Under the pieces are notes generated by a model. The model was not told the origin of the DNA and made no database searches. It was given only the letters and a program-made list of their open reading frames with translations. The translations under genes and the position numbers were made by a program. Below, in pieces: positions 55,616-63,448 of a stretch of DNA of 64,000 bases. Location: contig JAKPTX010000140.1 in NCBI GenBank assembly GCA_029570835.1, positions 1 through 64,000 on the forward strand. Reading direction: 5' to 3'. Numbering within the stretch: the stretch's first letter is position 1; each line of letters starts with the position of its first letter. The DNA is from Bacteroidota bacterium (lineage in GTDB: Bacteria > Bacteroidota > Bacteroidia > Bacteroidales > WCHB1-69).

Positions 55616-56773
55616 ATGTTATTCCAAGATCTATTGTGTGATGAGCGTTTGAAGCAGCAACTGATTGGTATGGTTCAGGAGAAGCGGATCAGTCATGCAC
55701 AACTTTTCCTTTCCTCTCCGGGGGCACACGCTTTTGCGGTGGCCATCGCTTATGCTCAATACCTCTCCTGTGAAAATCCTACAGAATCAGACTCCTGCGG
55801 TGTATGTCCCTCTTGTCTGATGTATGAAAAGCTCACTCATCCGGATATGCACCTGATCTTTCCCAATACGACTACCAAAACCGTTAGTAAAGATCCTGAT
55901 TCCGAACTGTTAGCCGCACCATTCCGTGAGTTTGTATTGGAAAACAACTATCATATTGATATCGACGACTGGATTGCATTTTGCGAATCAGGTAATAAGC
56001 AACTCACCATCAACAACCGCGACTGTTCCAATATCCTGAGACACAACAGCACCCGTTCCTATAGCGGTGGCTATAAAGTATTTATTTTGTGGTGTGCCGA
56101 TCGCCTGTATCACACTGCGGCGCCTAAGCTGTTAAAAACCTTGGAAGAACCGGAACCCAACACACTGTTCATCCTGATTACAGAGGAGTATGAGAAGATA
56201 TTAAGTACGATTTTATCCAGAACACAACTGGTTAAGATCCCCCCTATCCATAAAGAAACCATAGCCAAACAACTGATTATCGATTTCAGCATCTCTGAAC
56301 AAAGAGCTCAGGATATAGCAAATATTTCTGAAGGAGATTATCGGAGAGCCCGTTCATTGGTACAAGATCAGGTCCTCTTGAATGAAAATTTAAATTATTT
56401 CTTAACCTTTTTTAGCAGCGTTGTTGCCTTAGCACAGAAAAGAGCGAGTGATCAGATCAAGTATAACGAAGTAACTGAAATGATTCGGGAGTTAGGGAAT
56501 CAAGGACGAGAACGCTCAAAAAGTTTCCTCAAGTATATGCTGCAATCATTCCGCAATATTCTGATGCTGAATGTCGGCAATAAGGAGGGGGTCATCACAA
56601 CGGCAAAAGAATTGAAGGAGTTTGAAACATTTCAATCTTACATCACAGTCAGAAACTCCGGAAAGATACTGGATGAGTGCAATAAAGCGATCTATCACAT
56701 CGAAAGGAATGTAAGCTACAATCTCGTTTTTAACGATTTGTACTTCACTTTGAGTCAGTTGGTAACCCCTTAG
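55616..56773 (+). CDS. holB: DNA polymerase III subunit delta'
   Basis: Delta' is part of the clamp loader at the replication fork. The 385-aa protein has the AAA+ fold of DnaX-type proteins (ISHAQLFLSSPGAHAFAVAIAYA). It has a zinc-module-like cluster C-x8-C-x2-C-x2-C (about 52-68, SCGVCPSC), a WCADRLYHTAAPKLLKTLEEPEPNTLFILI sensor region and an SRTQ arginine-finger region. Canonical P-loop residues are not kept, as expected for delta'. Its last 29 bp overlap the 3' end of the convergent OstA-like gene. Confidence 0.92.
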   Translation: MLFQDLLCDERLKQQLIGMVQEKRISHAQLFLSSPGAHAFAVAIAYAQYLSCENPTESDSCGVCPSCLMYEKLTHPDMHLIFPNTTTKTVSKDPDSELLAAPFREFVLENNYHIDIDDWIAFCESGNKQLTINNRDCSNILRHNSTRSYSGGYKVFILWCADRLYHTAAPKLLKTLEEPEPNTLFILITEEYEKILSTILSRTQLVKIPPIHKETIAKQLIIDFSISEQRAQDIANISEGDYRRARSLVQDQVLLNENLNYFLTFFSSVVALAQKRASDQIKYNEVTEMIRELGNQGRERSKSFLKYMLQSFRNILMLNVGNKEGVITTAKELKEFETFQSYITVRNSGKILDECNKAIYHIERNVSYNLVFNDLYFTLSQLVTP

Positions 56774-58292
56774 TTTCTTTCTCCCGGGGCATCGGATCCT
56801 TAAAAATATCCTCAATCGATTTAGGTCGATAAAAATCTAAAAAGCGGAAATCCTTCAAAAAGCGATCATCCCACGGCAATTCTTTGTCTGCATAGATCTT
56901 CCCATCCGGGGCGTTATAAAAGAGGATCTGAGCTATTTTATTATCTTCAAATATCAACACCATCTCCGAAGTAAACGAGACATTGATTCCAATCAACGCC
57001 GTATCCTCATCCAGAATATAGTAGATGGCTTCTGCATTATTGATCACATCGACTCGTTCCAGTTGTTTTTCAGTAATATACCCGACTACCGTTGCCCCTT
57101 TTATCTGGTTAAACTCCGTATTTTCAAAAAGAGCGGTTAATATAAATCCGGACTTAAGCAGATCCAGTCGTGTATGAATGGAATCCAAAATAGTAAAACG
57201 GATGGTGTCGGCAGTCAGCTGATTTTCTCCGGACCAAATCACCGGATTATAATACATTGTCAAAATTGAGTCGGGTACAATATAGGCCATAGAGTCACAA
57301 GCTCCCTGCAGGTCTACACCAAAAAACTTCACCTTATTGAATGCATGCATCTCAATCGGATTTTGAAGCGTATCGATGATCATCCGCAATGTATCCCCGT
57401 GGACGTAAAGAGAATCCCCATCGCTGATTAAAATCAACATCGCCCTGTCGGTTACCCAGGAAAGACCACCACTCTCACTGTATTCCACATACTCCCCTTT
57501 CACAATATATCCTTGAGAGGTGTCCGCCATCGTTACATCCCCTTTTCCAATCCCAAATTCAATATTCTTATCATAAAAAAGGGTATCACCGGTCAATATC
57601 TGATTTTCGTTATAGAACTCGACACTATCTATCAGATTAGCCTGGTCATTATGCGTATCATACCAGCCGGAATGAGTAATGATCCGGTTCTTTTCCGAAA
57701 CCAATTCCGTTCTGGATATAAAGTAAACAATCTTATCTTCAGTGTGATAGCTGAGTGAATCACATTTCATAGTATAAGAATCGTTGACTAACGTAACATC
57801 CCCGTACAGAAAAACCATTTTAGTTTTAGTGTAATAATACCCTTGATCACTGGTCAAAGTATCTTTTTGAGTGATCATTTTCCCCCAGACCGGGTAGTAG
57901 CCCACATCCAGTTCACTATCATATTTCAGAATATTAGTGTACAGTGCAGACTGGTTATCTTTCAGAATTACATTACCGGAGATATTACTCAATTTTGTAT
58001 TTCCTTCATACACAACCTGATCGCCGTATAGAGTTACGGAGTCATTGATATGGATCCGTACCGGACTCCCAAACGCAATCAGATAGTTTTCACGAGGATA
58101 ATTGTAAGCACTATCGCAATAGCCGATTGTATTATCATGTTTAAAGACCACATTGCCCACCAACTTCTCAATTCCGGGAAAGCTTTCATCATCATGGTAG
58201 GCCCAATCCGCCCGATACACAATCTTTTTTTGTGCGGTAACTCCCAAAGAGAAGAGCAACAGAAACCCTATCAACAGCCATCTCAACCTCAT
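56745..58292 (-). CDS. OstA-like (LptA/LptD N-terminal type) protein
   Basis: The 515-aa exported protein has a signal peptide (about 1-20, FSLGVTAQ). A long series of beta-strand repeats follows in which GDTLFYD, LTSDQGYYY and ISGNVILKDNQSALYTN recur, the OstA beta-jellyroll type used for carrying LPS through the periplasm. Bacteroidota commonly encode such OstA-like proteins outside lpt operons. It is probably in LPS transport or outer-membrane assembly. The MORN-type lipoprotein gene lies 3 bp upstream, and its 3' end overlaps holB. Confidence 0.85.
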   Translation of the reverse strand: MRLRWLLIGFLLLFSLGVTAQKKIVYRADWAYHDDESFPGIEKLVGNVVFKHDNTIGYCDSAYNYPRENYLIAFGSPVRIHINDSVTLYGDQVVYEGNTKLSNISGNVILKDNQSALYTNILKYDSELDVGYYPVWGKMITQKDTLTSDQGYYYTKTKMVFLYGDVTLVNDSYTMKCDSLSYHTEDKIVYFISRTELVSEKNRIITHSGWYDTHNDQANLIDSVEFYNENQILTGDTLFYDKNIEFGIGKGDVTMADTSQGYIVKGEYVEYSESGGLSWVTDRAMLILISDGDSLYVHGDTLRMIIDTLQNPIEMHAFNKVKFFGVDLQGACDSMAYIVPDSILTMYYNPVIWSGENQLTADTIRFTILDSIHTRLDLLKSGFILTALFENTEFNQIKGATVVGYITEKQLERVDVINNAEAIYYILDEDTALIGINVSFTSEMVLIFEDNKIAQILFYNAPDGKIYADKELPWDDRFLKDFRFLDFYRPKSIEDIFKDPMPREKETKGLPTDSK

Positions 58293-58295
58293 ACT

Positions 58296-58958
58296 TTACT
58301 CTTCTGTAGTTTCGGTACTGCTCACAATCCGATCTTCATGAAATTGAATCACCTTTTCCACAGTTCCATCCGGATTATAGTAAGTTTCCGGTCCCTCCTT
58401 AACCCCTTTAGAGTAAGTCGTAACCCTGGCTTTTACACCATTATGATCGTAGGCAATCTGCTCTCCACTTCCCCCGGTGAAATGCGCTTCACCCATCAAA
58501 AAACCTCTTTCGTCATAAAAGAGCCACTCCCCTTCCTGCAAGTCATCTTTGTAAGCGCCTTTAGACAAAAGCACCCCATTCTCATGCCATGTACTGTGAG
58601 GACCCTCCTTAATGCCATTTTTATAGGTAGTTTCCGTAAGGATTTGTCCCTTCTGAGTATAACTTCTTTCAACCCCATCCAATACATCACGATTATAGTT
58701 AGCTTCATACTCAATATTGCCATTGAAATAAAAACGCTTAAAGGAACCATGTTTTTGTCCACGAACCATGTATGCTTCCATAATCACCGTGCCGTAATTC
58801 TTATTAAAGTACTTGGTAATCCCATGTTCCTTTCCATTTCGATAGTGTGTTTCCGACTTCAGCAGCCCGTTGGGATAATATTCATACTTCGTCTTAGTAC
58901 ACGAAGTAACTAATAACGAAATAGTTAACACAAAAAATAACAATCTCACCGCTCTCAT
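58296..58958 (-). CDS. MORN_2-repeat (YwqK-like) lipoprotein
   Basis: The 220-aa lipoprotein has a lipobox LVTSC (Cys about 20). About seven MORN_2-type repeats follow, of the form YxxNGxLxxExxYxNGxxxG (for example YYPNGLLKSETHYRNGKEHG and WHENGVLLSKGAYK). Such repeats are found in YwqK-family proteins, some annotated as antitoxins, but no toxin gene is adjacent, so I do not assign that role. It is probably envelope-associated and co-transcribed with the OstA-like gene 3 bp downstream. Confidence 0.85.
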   Translation of the reverse strand: MRAVRLLFFVLTISLLVTSCTKTKYEYYPNGLLKSETHYRNGKEHGITKYFNKNYGTVIMEAYMVRGQKHGSFKRFYFNGNIEYEANYNRDVLDGVERSYTQKGQILTETTYKNGIKEGPHSTWHENGVLLSKGAYKDDLQEGEWLFYDERGFLMGEAHFTGGSGEQIAYDHNGVKARVTTYSKGVKEGPETYYNPDGTVEKVIQFHEDRIVSSTETTEE

Positions 58959-59124
58959 AATTTCTCTTTAAATGAACCTGTAAAAATATAAAATTTTTCG
59001 ACACCCTCCCCCGAGAATTTTGCAAAGCCCTTTTTTGAAGGTGGAAATCGGAAGGCGGAAGGCGGAGGGCGGAATGATTTCGGATTTCGGATTTCGGAAT
59101 GGCATAAATCACGTTTTATGTCAG

Positions 59125-59144
59125 AGACGCAAAGCATTGCGTCT
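59125..59144. repeat. Palindrome AGACGCAA-AGCA-TTGCGTCT
   Basis: A perfect 8-bp inverted repeat with a 4-nt loop. Similar GAGACGCAA-type palindromes are familiar as dispersed intergenic repeats in several bacterial groups. No T run follows, so it does not look like a terminator. Confidence 0.75.
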
Positions 59145-59264
59145 TTACAGCCGCGTTCAATTTTAATTTAAACCCCGTAATTCGTAATTGGATTTCATTC
59201 CGCCTTCCGATTTCCGCCTTCCGCCTTTACTTCTTTTTTCTTCTTTTTGGAATAAAAAAAAACA

Positions 59265-59310
59265 GGGGGCAGGTAAAGCATCCCTTTTGGGTCATTTCGT
59301 TTCCCCACTC
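59265..59310 (+). repeat. Core repeat copy C1
   Basis: Runs GGGGGCAG ... TTCCCCACTC, with 42 bp from GCAG to the last C. The left flank TTCTTCTTTTTGGAATAAAAAAAA matches copy A closely; right-flank similarity fades after CTCTGGAA. Confidence 0.85.
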
Positions 59311-59334
59311 TGGAAAATTTTTCATTTATGGAAT

Positions 59335-59355
59335 GTGTGCCTTCGAGAGGCATAC
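59335..59355. repeat. Palindrome GTGTGCCT/AGGCATAC
   Basis: An 8-bp stem (one G-T pair) with a TCGAG loop, between the two facing core repeats. Confidence 0.65.
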
Positions 59356-59374
59356 GGATCGGTTTGTGTTAACT

Positions 59375-59401
59375 CGGGGTGCGACTTGAAGTCGCGCCCC
59401 G
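59375..59401. repeat. Strong GC-rich palindrome CGGGGTGCGACTTGAAGTCGCGCCCCG
   Basis: A stem of about 12 bp with one G-T pair and a loop of about 3 nt, very GC-rich in an AT-rich gap. It resembles REP-type palindromes and lies midway between the two facing core repeats. Confidence 0.75.
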
Positions 59402-59466
59402 AATACAGACTTACCCATCTCGTAATCCTTAATTATTACTACATATCTAAGACGGAAAACATTGCC

Positions 59467-59514
59467 GAGTGGGGAAATAGAATATCAAAAGAGCAACACC
59501 CATTCTGCCCCCCC
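59467..59514 (-). repeat. Core repeat copy C2 (inverted)
   Basis: On the minus strand this runs GGGGGGGCAG ... TTTCCCCACTC, with 42 bp from GCAG to the last C. The downstream flank shares GATATG-x2-GTAAT with copies A and B. It faces copy C1, about 157 bp apart. Confidence 0.85.
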
Positions 59515-59625
59515 AATTATTTAAAATACCAAATAAGAAATTAGAATATGAAATCAAGGCGTAAGTTGAAGGCGAAAGGCGAAATAATTCTAATTGAAAG
59601 ATTCCGAAAATCCGAAATTTTTCTA

Positions 59626-59633
59626 TATCTTTG
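59626..59633 (+). promoter_or_regulatory. -7 box of the mlaD-like operon
   Basis: TATCTTTG lies 23 nt upstream of the ATG at 59657, just after the heptad island. Confidence 0.55.
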
Positions 59634-59656
59634 TCGATTAAATTATTCGTGGTTCA

Positions 59657-60634
59657 ATGGAAGAACAAAAGAAAAACAAAAGAGGTTGGCGTGCTATTTT
59701 TCGAAAAAGTAAAAAGGCGATTATGGTGGCTTTAATGGGTATTGCAGCACTTGTAATTTTCTATGCCGGAGCTAATTTCCTTAAAGGATCTAAATTATTT
59801 AGCAGTAATAAAAAGCTATATGCTATTTTTGACAATGCTGCCGGATTGCCTCAGGGAACACCGGTAATGTATAACGGGTTTAAAATCGGGAAAGTGATGA
59901 CAGTTTCATTGACTTCCGATATACCCGCACGGGTTTGTGCTGAAATTGCAATCAATGAAAAAATCGATATTCCTAAGGATTCCCACTTTGAGTTGAGTAC
60001 TAAAGATATGCTGGGAGGATTGGTGATTCACTTACGGCTGGGTGAAGCAAAACAACCGGCAAAAAATAAAGATACCTTACAATCATTCTTGATTCCGGCG
60101 TTTACGGACGGACTGGGTGACATGATGGTTCAACTCAGTTCGATTATGACCTCTGTGGACTCGATTGCATTGGAATTGAAAGGCATCGTGAGCTCAAAAG
60201 AGGGTTCCTCTTCTTTGAAAATCATTTTTGACAATTTGGAAAACTCTACTACTGAATTGAACCAATTGATGAGCCAAAACAGAGCCAAATTCGGAAATAT
60301 TGTGGATAACCTGAATCAGCTGACCACTACATTGAATGAGGAAACGCCTCAACTGCAATCGATTATCGATAATTTTGACCAGATCTCCGACGATATCGCC
60401 AAAGCGGATGTTGCCAAGGTGATCCTCGAAGCCAATCAAACCATAGAACAACTCTCTTTGATTGTGGAAAAGATTCAAAAGGGGGAAGGAGATATCGGCA
60501 AATTGGTCAACAATGAAGAACTTTACAATAACTTAGCTCTTACTACGGAAAATCTCAATAAACTACTGATCGACATTAAAGAGAACCCCGACAGATATAT
60601 TCATGTATCGGTTTTTGGTAAGAAAAAGAAATAA
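59657..60634 (+). CDS. MlaD/MCE-domain protein
   Basis: The 325-aa protein has one N-terminal membrane anchor (about 18-38) and a periplasmic MCE domain (about 50-130, AIFDNAAGLPQGTPVMYNGFKIGKV). A long helical C-terminal region follows (about 160-310), with NLNQLTTTLNEETPQLQSII forming a coiled coil. MCE proteins carry phospholipids between membranes as the substrate-binding part of an ABC transporter. Its permease and ATPase genes (mlaE, mlaF) are not adjacent. It starts a plus-strand run to hydE. Confidence 0.92.
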   Translation: MEEQKKNKRGWRAIFRKSKKAIMVALMGIAALVIFYAGANFLKGSKLFSSNKKLYAIFDNAAGLPQGTPVMYNGFKIGKVMTVSLTSDIPARVCAEIAINEKIDIPKDSHFELSTKDMLGGLVIHLRLGEAKQPAKNKDTLQSFLIPAFTDGLGDMMVQLSSIMTSVDSIALELKGIVSSKEGSSSLKIIFDNLENSTTELNQLMSQNRAKFGNIVDNLNQLTTTLNEETPQLQSIIDNFDQISDDIAKADVAKVILEANQTIEQLSLIVEKIQKGEGDIGKLVNNEELYNNLALTTENLNKLLIDIKENPDRYIHVSVFGKKKK

Positions 60635-60671
60635 TTTCTTCCATAAATCATCAAAACTATAAAATTGAAGA

Positions 60672-61061
60672 ATGGAAATTAGCGGAAAATTGTTAATGAA
60701 ACTGCCCCTCCAATCCGGAGTGGGGAAAACCGGAAATGCTTGGAAAAAGCAGGAATTTGTAATTGAAACTCAGGAAGCATACCCCAAAAAAGTGTGTATT
60801 CAACTTTGGGGAGATAAAGTTGACGATCTGGATCCGATTCAAATTGGAGATGTGATTACCGTCTCCATCAATGTTGAATCGCGTGAATTTAACGGCAAGT
60901 GGTACACCGATGTGAGAGCGTGGAAAATCGAACGTGCCGGTGGTGAAACAGCAGCACCGGGCTACACGCAACCTGAATCTGCTCCCTCCTACCCTGAAGA
61001 TTCCCTTCCCGATGCATCAGGAACCTTTAGTGATGAGTCGTACGACTCTTTACCCTTTTAA
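60672..61061 (+). CDS. DUF3127 domain protein
   Basis: The 129-aa protein starts MEISGKLLMKLPLQSG and has the DUF3127 core (WKKQEFVIETQEAYPKKVCIQLWGDKVDDL, VSINVESREFNGKWYTDVRAWKI), an OB-fold-like domain. An acidic/Pro-rich tail ending DESYDSLPF follows, similar in style to the C-terminal tip of single-stranded DNA-binding proteins. A nucleic-acid-binding role is therefore possible but not established. It lies 37 bp after the MCE gene. Confidence 0.87.
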   Translation: MEISGKLLMKLPLQSGVGKTGNAWKKQEFVIETQEAYPKKVCIQLWGDKVDDLDPIQIGDVITVSINVESREFNGKWYTDVRAWKIERAGGETAAPGYTQPESAPSYPEDSLPDASGTFSDESYDSLPF

Positions 61062-61073
61062 TAAAGTTCGATC

Positions 61074-61874
61074 ATGAGTCAATATGGAATTGTTAATTTG
61101 TCTCTGATCTGCATGAGAGCGGAGCCTTCACACCGAGCGGAACTGGTGAATCAGATGCTTTTTGGAGAGCCCTACGAAGTGCTGGAAAAAAAGGGGGATT
61201 GGCTCAGGGTGAACACCTGTTTCTACCCTTATGAAGGATGGATTGATGCGAATTTATTTGCACCTATGACTGAGAGTGAGTACCAAGAGTATATGAACTC
61301 TCCAAGAGAAGTAGTTACAAATGACACCGAAATTTTCACTGATTTAAGAATCAGGCTTCCTTTTCGAGTTTTCCTGGGATCTCAATACCCTAAAAGCAGA
61401 GATCCTTTCTTCTATCTTGGAGAAACAAAATATGAATTAACATATCCTTCTTTAGAGAAAAAAAAGAAAGTTCCACCACGTCAAACAGTTATTGAAAGCG
61501 CATACCTACTCACCAGGGCTCCCTACCTGTGGGGAGGTAAAACCATAGCTGGAATCGATTGCTCCGGATTGGTACAAGTATGCTTTCAAGCCGCCGGAAT
61601 TTTACTCCCCCGGGATGCATCCCAACAGGCATTAATTGGAGAATCTATTGACTTTATTGAGGAAGCTCGCGAAGGAGATTTGGTTTTCTTTGATAATGAA
61701 GAGGGAAAGATTACCCATGTTGGAATCATCTGTGAACTGAACAGAGTTGTTCATGCTTCCGGATTTGTAAAGATAGAGCGGATTGACCAACATGGAATCT
61801 ATAGTTATGACTTAAAAAAATACACCCATAAACTGAGAGTTATCAAACGCATCATTCCGGACAAAAAGAAATAA
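61074..61874 (+). CDS. NlpC/P60 cysteine peptidase with N-terminal SH3-like domain
   Basis: The 266-aa protein has an SH3b-like N-terminal domain (about 1-70, LICMRAEPSHRAELVNQMLFGE) and a C40 NlpC/P60 domain (about 140-266). The catalytic Cys is in GIDCSGLVQV and the His in THVGIICE. It should cleave peptide cross-links in peptidoglycan. No signal peptide is visible at the called start, so it may act on imported muropeptides in the cytoplasm. It lies 12 bp after the DUF3127 gene. Confidence 0.92.
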   Translation: MSQYGIVNLSLICMRAEPSHRAELVNQMLFGEPYEVLEKKGDWLRVNTCFYPYEGWIDANLFAPMTESEYQEYMNSPREVVTNDTEIFTDLRIRLPFRVFLGSQYPKSRDPFFYLGETKYELTYPSLEKKKKVPPRQTVIESAYLLTRAPYLWGGKTIAGIDCSGLVQVCFQAAGILLPRDASQQALIGESIDFIEEAREGDLVFFDNEEGKITHVGIICELNRVVHASGFVKIERIDQHGIYSYDLKKYTHKLRVIKRIIPDKKK

Positions 61875-61878
61875 GATT

Positions 61879-62430
61879 ATGTTTATTCGTGGAGAGAAAT
61901 TGTGTTTGCGTGCCTTGGAACCTACTGATGTAGAGCTGCTTTACCGATGGGAGAATGATCCTGCAATCTGGAAAATCAGTCAGACACAAAAACCTTTTTC
62001 GCACTATACCTTGCAAATGTTTGTGGAAGCCTCCATAGAGGATCTGAATAAAACCGGTCAACTTCGCTTGATGGTGGATTTGCTACCGGAAGAAGCAGAC
62101 CAAATACCTCAAACTATCGGCATTGTGGATATTTTTGAGTATGACCCCTTTCATCAAAAAGCAGGTTTGGGAATCTTAATCCATCAGGATTACAGGGGAA
62201 ATCAATATGCCCATGAGCTGCTGGAACTTACTTTAGAGTACCTGTTTTCCACCTTGCTTCTTCATCAGGTTTACTGTAATATTCAGGAGAATAACGAGAT
62301 TAGCCTCAACCTGTTCAAAAAACATGGTTTTCAAATTGTAGGACTACAAAAGGATTGGATTAGAACGGCTCAAGGATTTCAAAACGTTTATTTGTTACAA
62401 TTAATCAATGAAAAAGAAAAAACACAATAG
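61879..62430 (+). CDS. GNAT-family N-acetyltransferase
   Basis: The 183-aa single-domain GNAT protein of the RimJ/RimL type begins with the LCLRALEPTDVELLYRWEND pattern, has the acetyl-CoA loop region GLGILIHQDYRGNQYA, and ends with YCNIQENNEISLNLFKKHGF. The acceptor is unknown. It lies 4 bp after the NlpC/P60 gene and overlaps mltG by 23 bp. Confidence 0.9.
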   Translation: MFIRGEKLCLRALEPTDVELLYRWENDPAIWKISQTQKPFSHYTLQMFVEASIEDLNKTGQLRLMVDLLPEEADQIPQTIGIVDIFEYDPFHQKAGLGILIHQDYRGNQYAHELLELTLEYLFSTLLLHQVYCNIQENNEISLNLFKKHGFQIVGLQKDWIRTAQGFQNVYLLQLINEKEKTQ

Positions 62431-63448
62431 AAAGTTATGGATTGGGATTGTTGTTGGAGTGCTTCTTTTGGGAATTTTAGGGCTCTTTATGCTCTATCAA
62501 ATCCTTTTTGCACCCAACGGAAAGCAACTTTCAGAACCTATCCATATTACTAAAAATACTGATTATCAGGGAGTTGTTAAGCAAATCACTGAACTAGGAG
62601 CAGTCAAAAATATCAACACCTTCAATATTGTAGCCCGCCTGCTTAAATATGACCTACATGTCAAAAAGGGTAAATATCATTTTGAAGAGGGAGAATCCAA
62701 CCTGGATATGGTTCGCAAACTGCGAAGAGGACAACATTATCCTATTAATTTTACTTTTAACAATGTTCGGACTAAAGAGCAGTTAATCGAAAAAATTGGG
62801 GACAAATTTTTGTTTGATGTTCAGGATTTTGCGCAACTACTTCAGGATCAAGATTTTCTACAAAACTACGGCTGCGATACACTTACCGTTTTGACCCTGT
62901 TTCTTCCCGATACTTACGAGTTTTTCTACGACCTGGAAGCGGAAGAGTTTTTCGATCGCATTTACCGTTTATATCGCGAATTCTGGACTCCTTCCCGGAA
63001 AGAAAGAGCCGCAGAACTCAATCTGACCCCTCAGGAAGTCTCTATCCTGGCTTCCATTGTGGAAGAGGAGAACCACAGAGAGAAAGAGAAAGGATTGATT
63101 GCCGGATTGTATATCAACCGACTTCAAAAAGGGATGAAACTGCAAGCGGATCCCACTGTAAAGTTTGCTTTGGGTGATTTTTCCATTAAGAGAATCTTGC
63201 ACAGAGACTTAGAAGTTGAATCTCCATACAATACTTACCTCCACTTCGGGTTACCTCCCGGACCGCTACGTATTCCGGAGAAATCGACCTTAGATTCCGT
63301 CTTGTATCACCAAGCACATCCATATTTATTCATGTGTGCCAAGGATGATTTGTCCGGTTATCACAACTTTGCCAGAACGGATCGGGAACATCAAAACAAT
63401 GCTGCCAAATACCATCGGGCGTTAAATCGTCTAAAACAGAGACCATGA
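62408..63448 (+). CDS. mltG: Endolytic murein transglycosylase
   Basis: MltG cuts nascent glycan strands in the periplasm and sets their length. The 346-aa protein has one N-terminal membrane helix (about 10-30) and a YceG-like domain with LPDTYEFFYD, the catalytic Glu in SIVEEENH (expected Glu of the SIVEKE-type motif) and GLYINRLQKGMKLQADPTV. The C-terminal LPPGPLRIPE and YHNFARTDREHQNNA segments are also typical. It overlaps the GNAT gene by 23 bp and hydE by 4 bp. Confidence 0.95.
   Translation: MKKKKHNRKLWIGIVVGVLLLGILGLFMLYQILFAPNGKQLSEPIHITKNTDYQGVVKQITELGAVKNINTFNIVARLLKYDLHVKKGKYHFEEGESNLDMVRKLRRGQHYPINFTFNNVRTKEQLIEKIGDKFLFDVQDFAQLLQDQDFLQNYGCDTLTVLTLFLPDTYEFFYDLEAEEFFDRIYRLYREFWTPSRKERAAELNLTPQEVSILASIVEEENHREKEKGLIAGLYINRLQKGMKLQADPTVKFALGDFSIKRILHRDLEVESPYNTYLHFGLPPGPLRIPEKSTLDSVLYHQAHPYLFMCAKDDLSGYHNFARTDREHQNNAAKYHRALNRLKQRP

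Larger units (their letters stand above)
59030..59600. repeat. Heptad-repeat island C
   Basis: The ~700-bp gap between divergent genes holds no convincing gene. From left to right it has GGAAGGC-type heptads x5 (59043-59077) and TTTCGGA x3 (59078-59098). An AGACGCAA palindrome (59125-59144), CGTAATT x2 (59176-59189) and TTCCGCC-type x4 (59198-59225) follow. Next are the forward core element, two more palindromes and a reversed core element. AAGGCGA-type heptads (about 59556-59583) end the island. Confidence 0.88.

Noticed and set aside
58050-58913. 287-aa plus-strand ORF
   Set aside because: It lies antisense to two genes with clear signal peptides and family motifs (OstA-like and MORN-type lipoprotein) and has no recognisable domain.
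58296-58958. YwqK-type antitoxin of a toxin-antitoxin pair
   Set aside because: No toxin-like gene is adjacent and the protein is a lipoprotein with MORN repeats; repeat similarity alone does not support the role.
59188-59544. 118-aa ORF in island C
   Set aside because: Its codons run through heptad arrays, both core repeats and two palindromes; there is no promoter box at its start and the composition is not protein-like.
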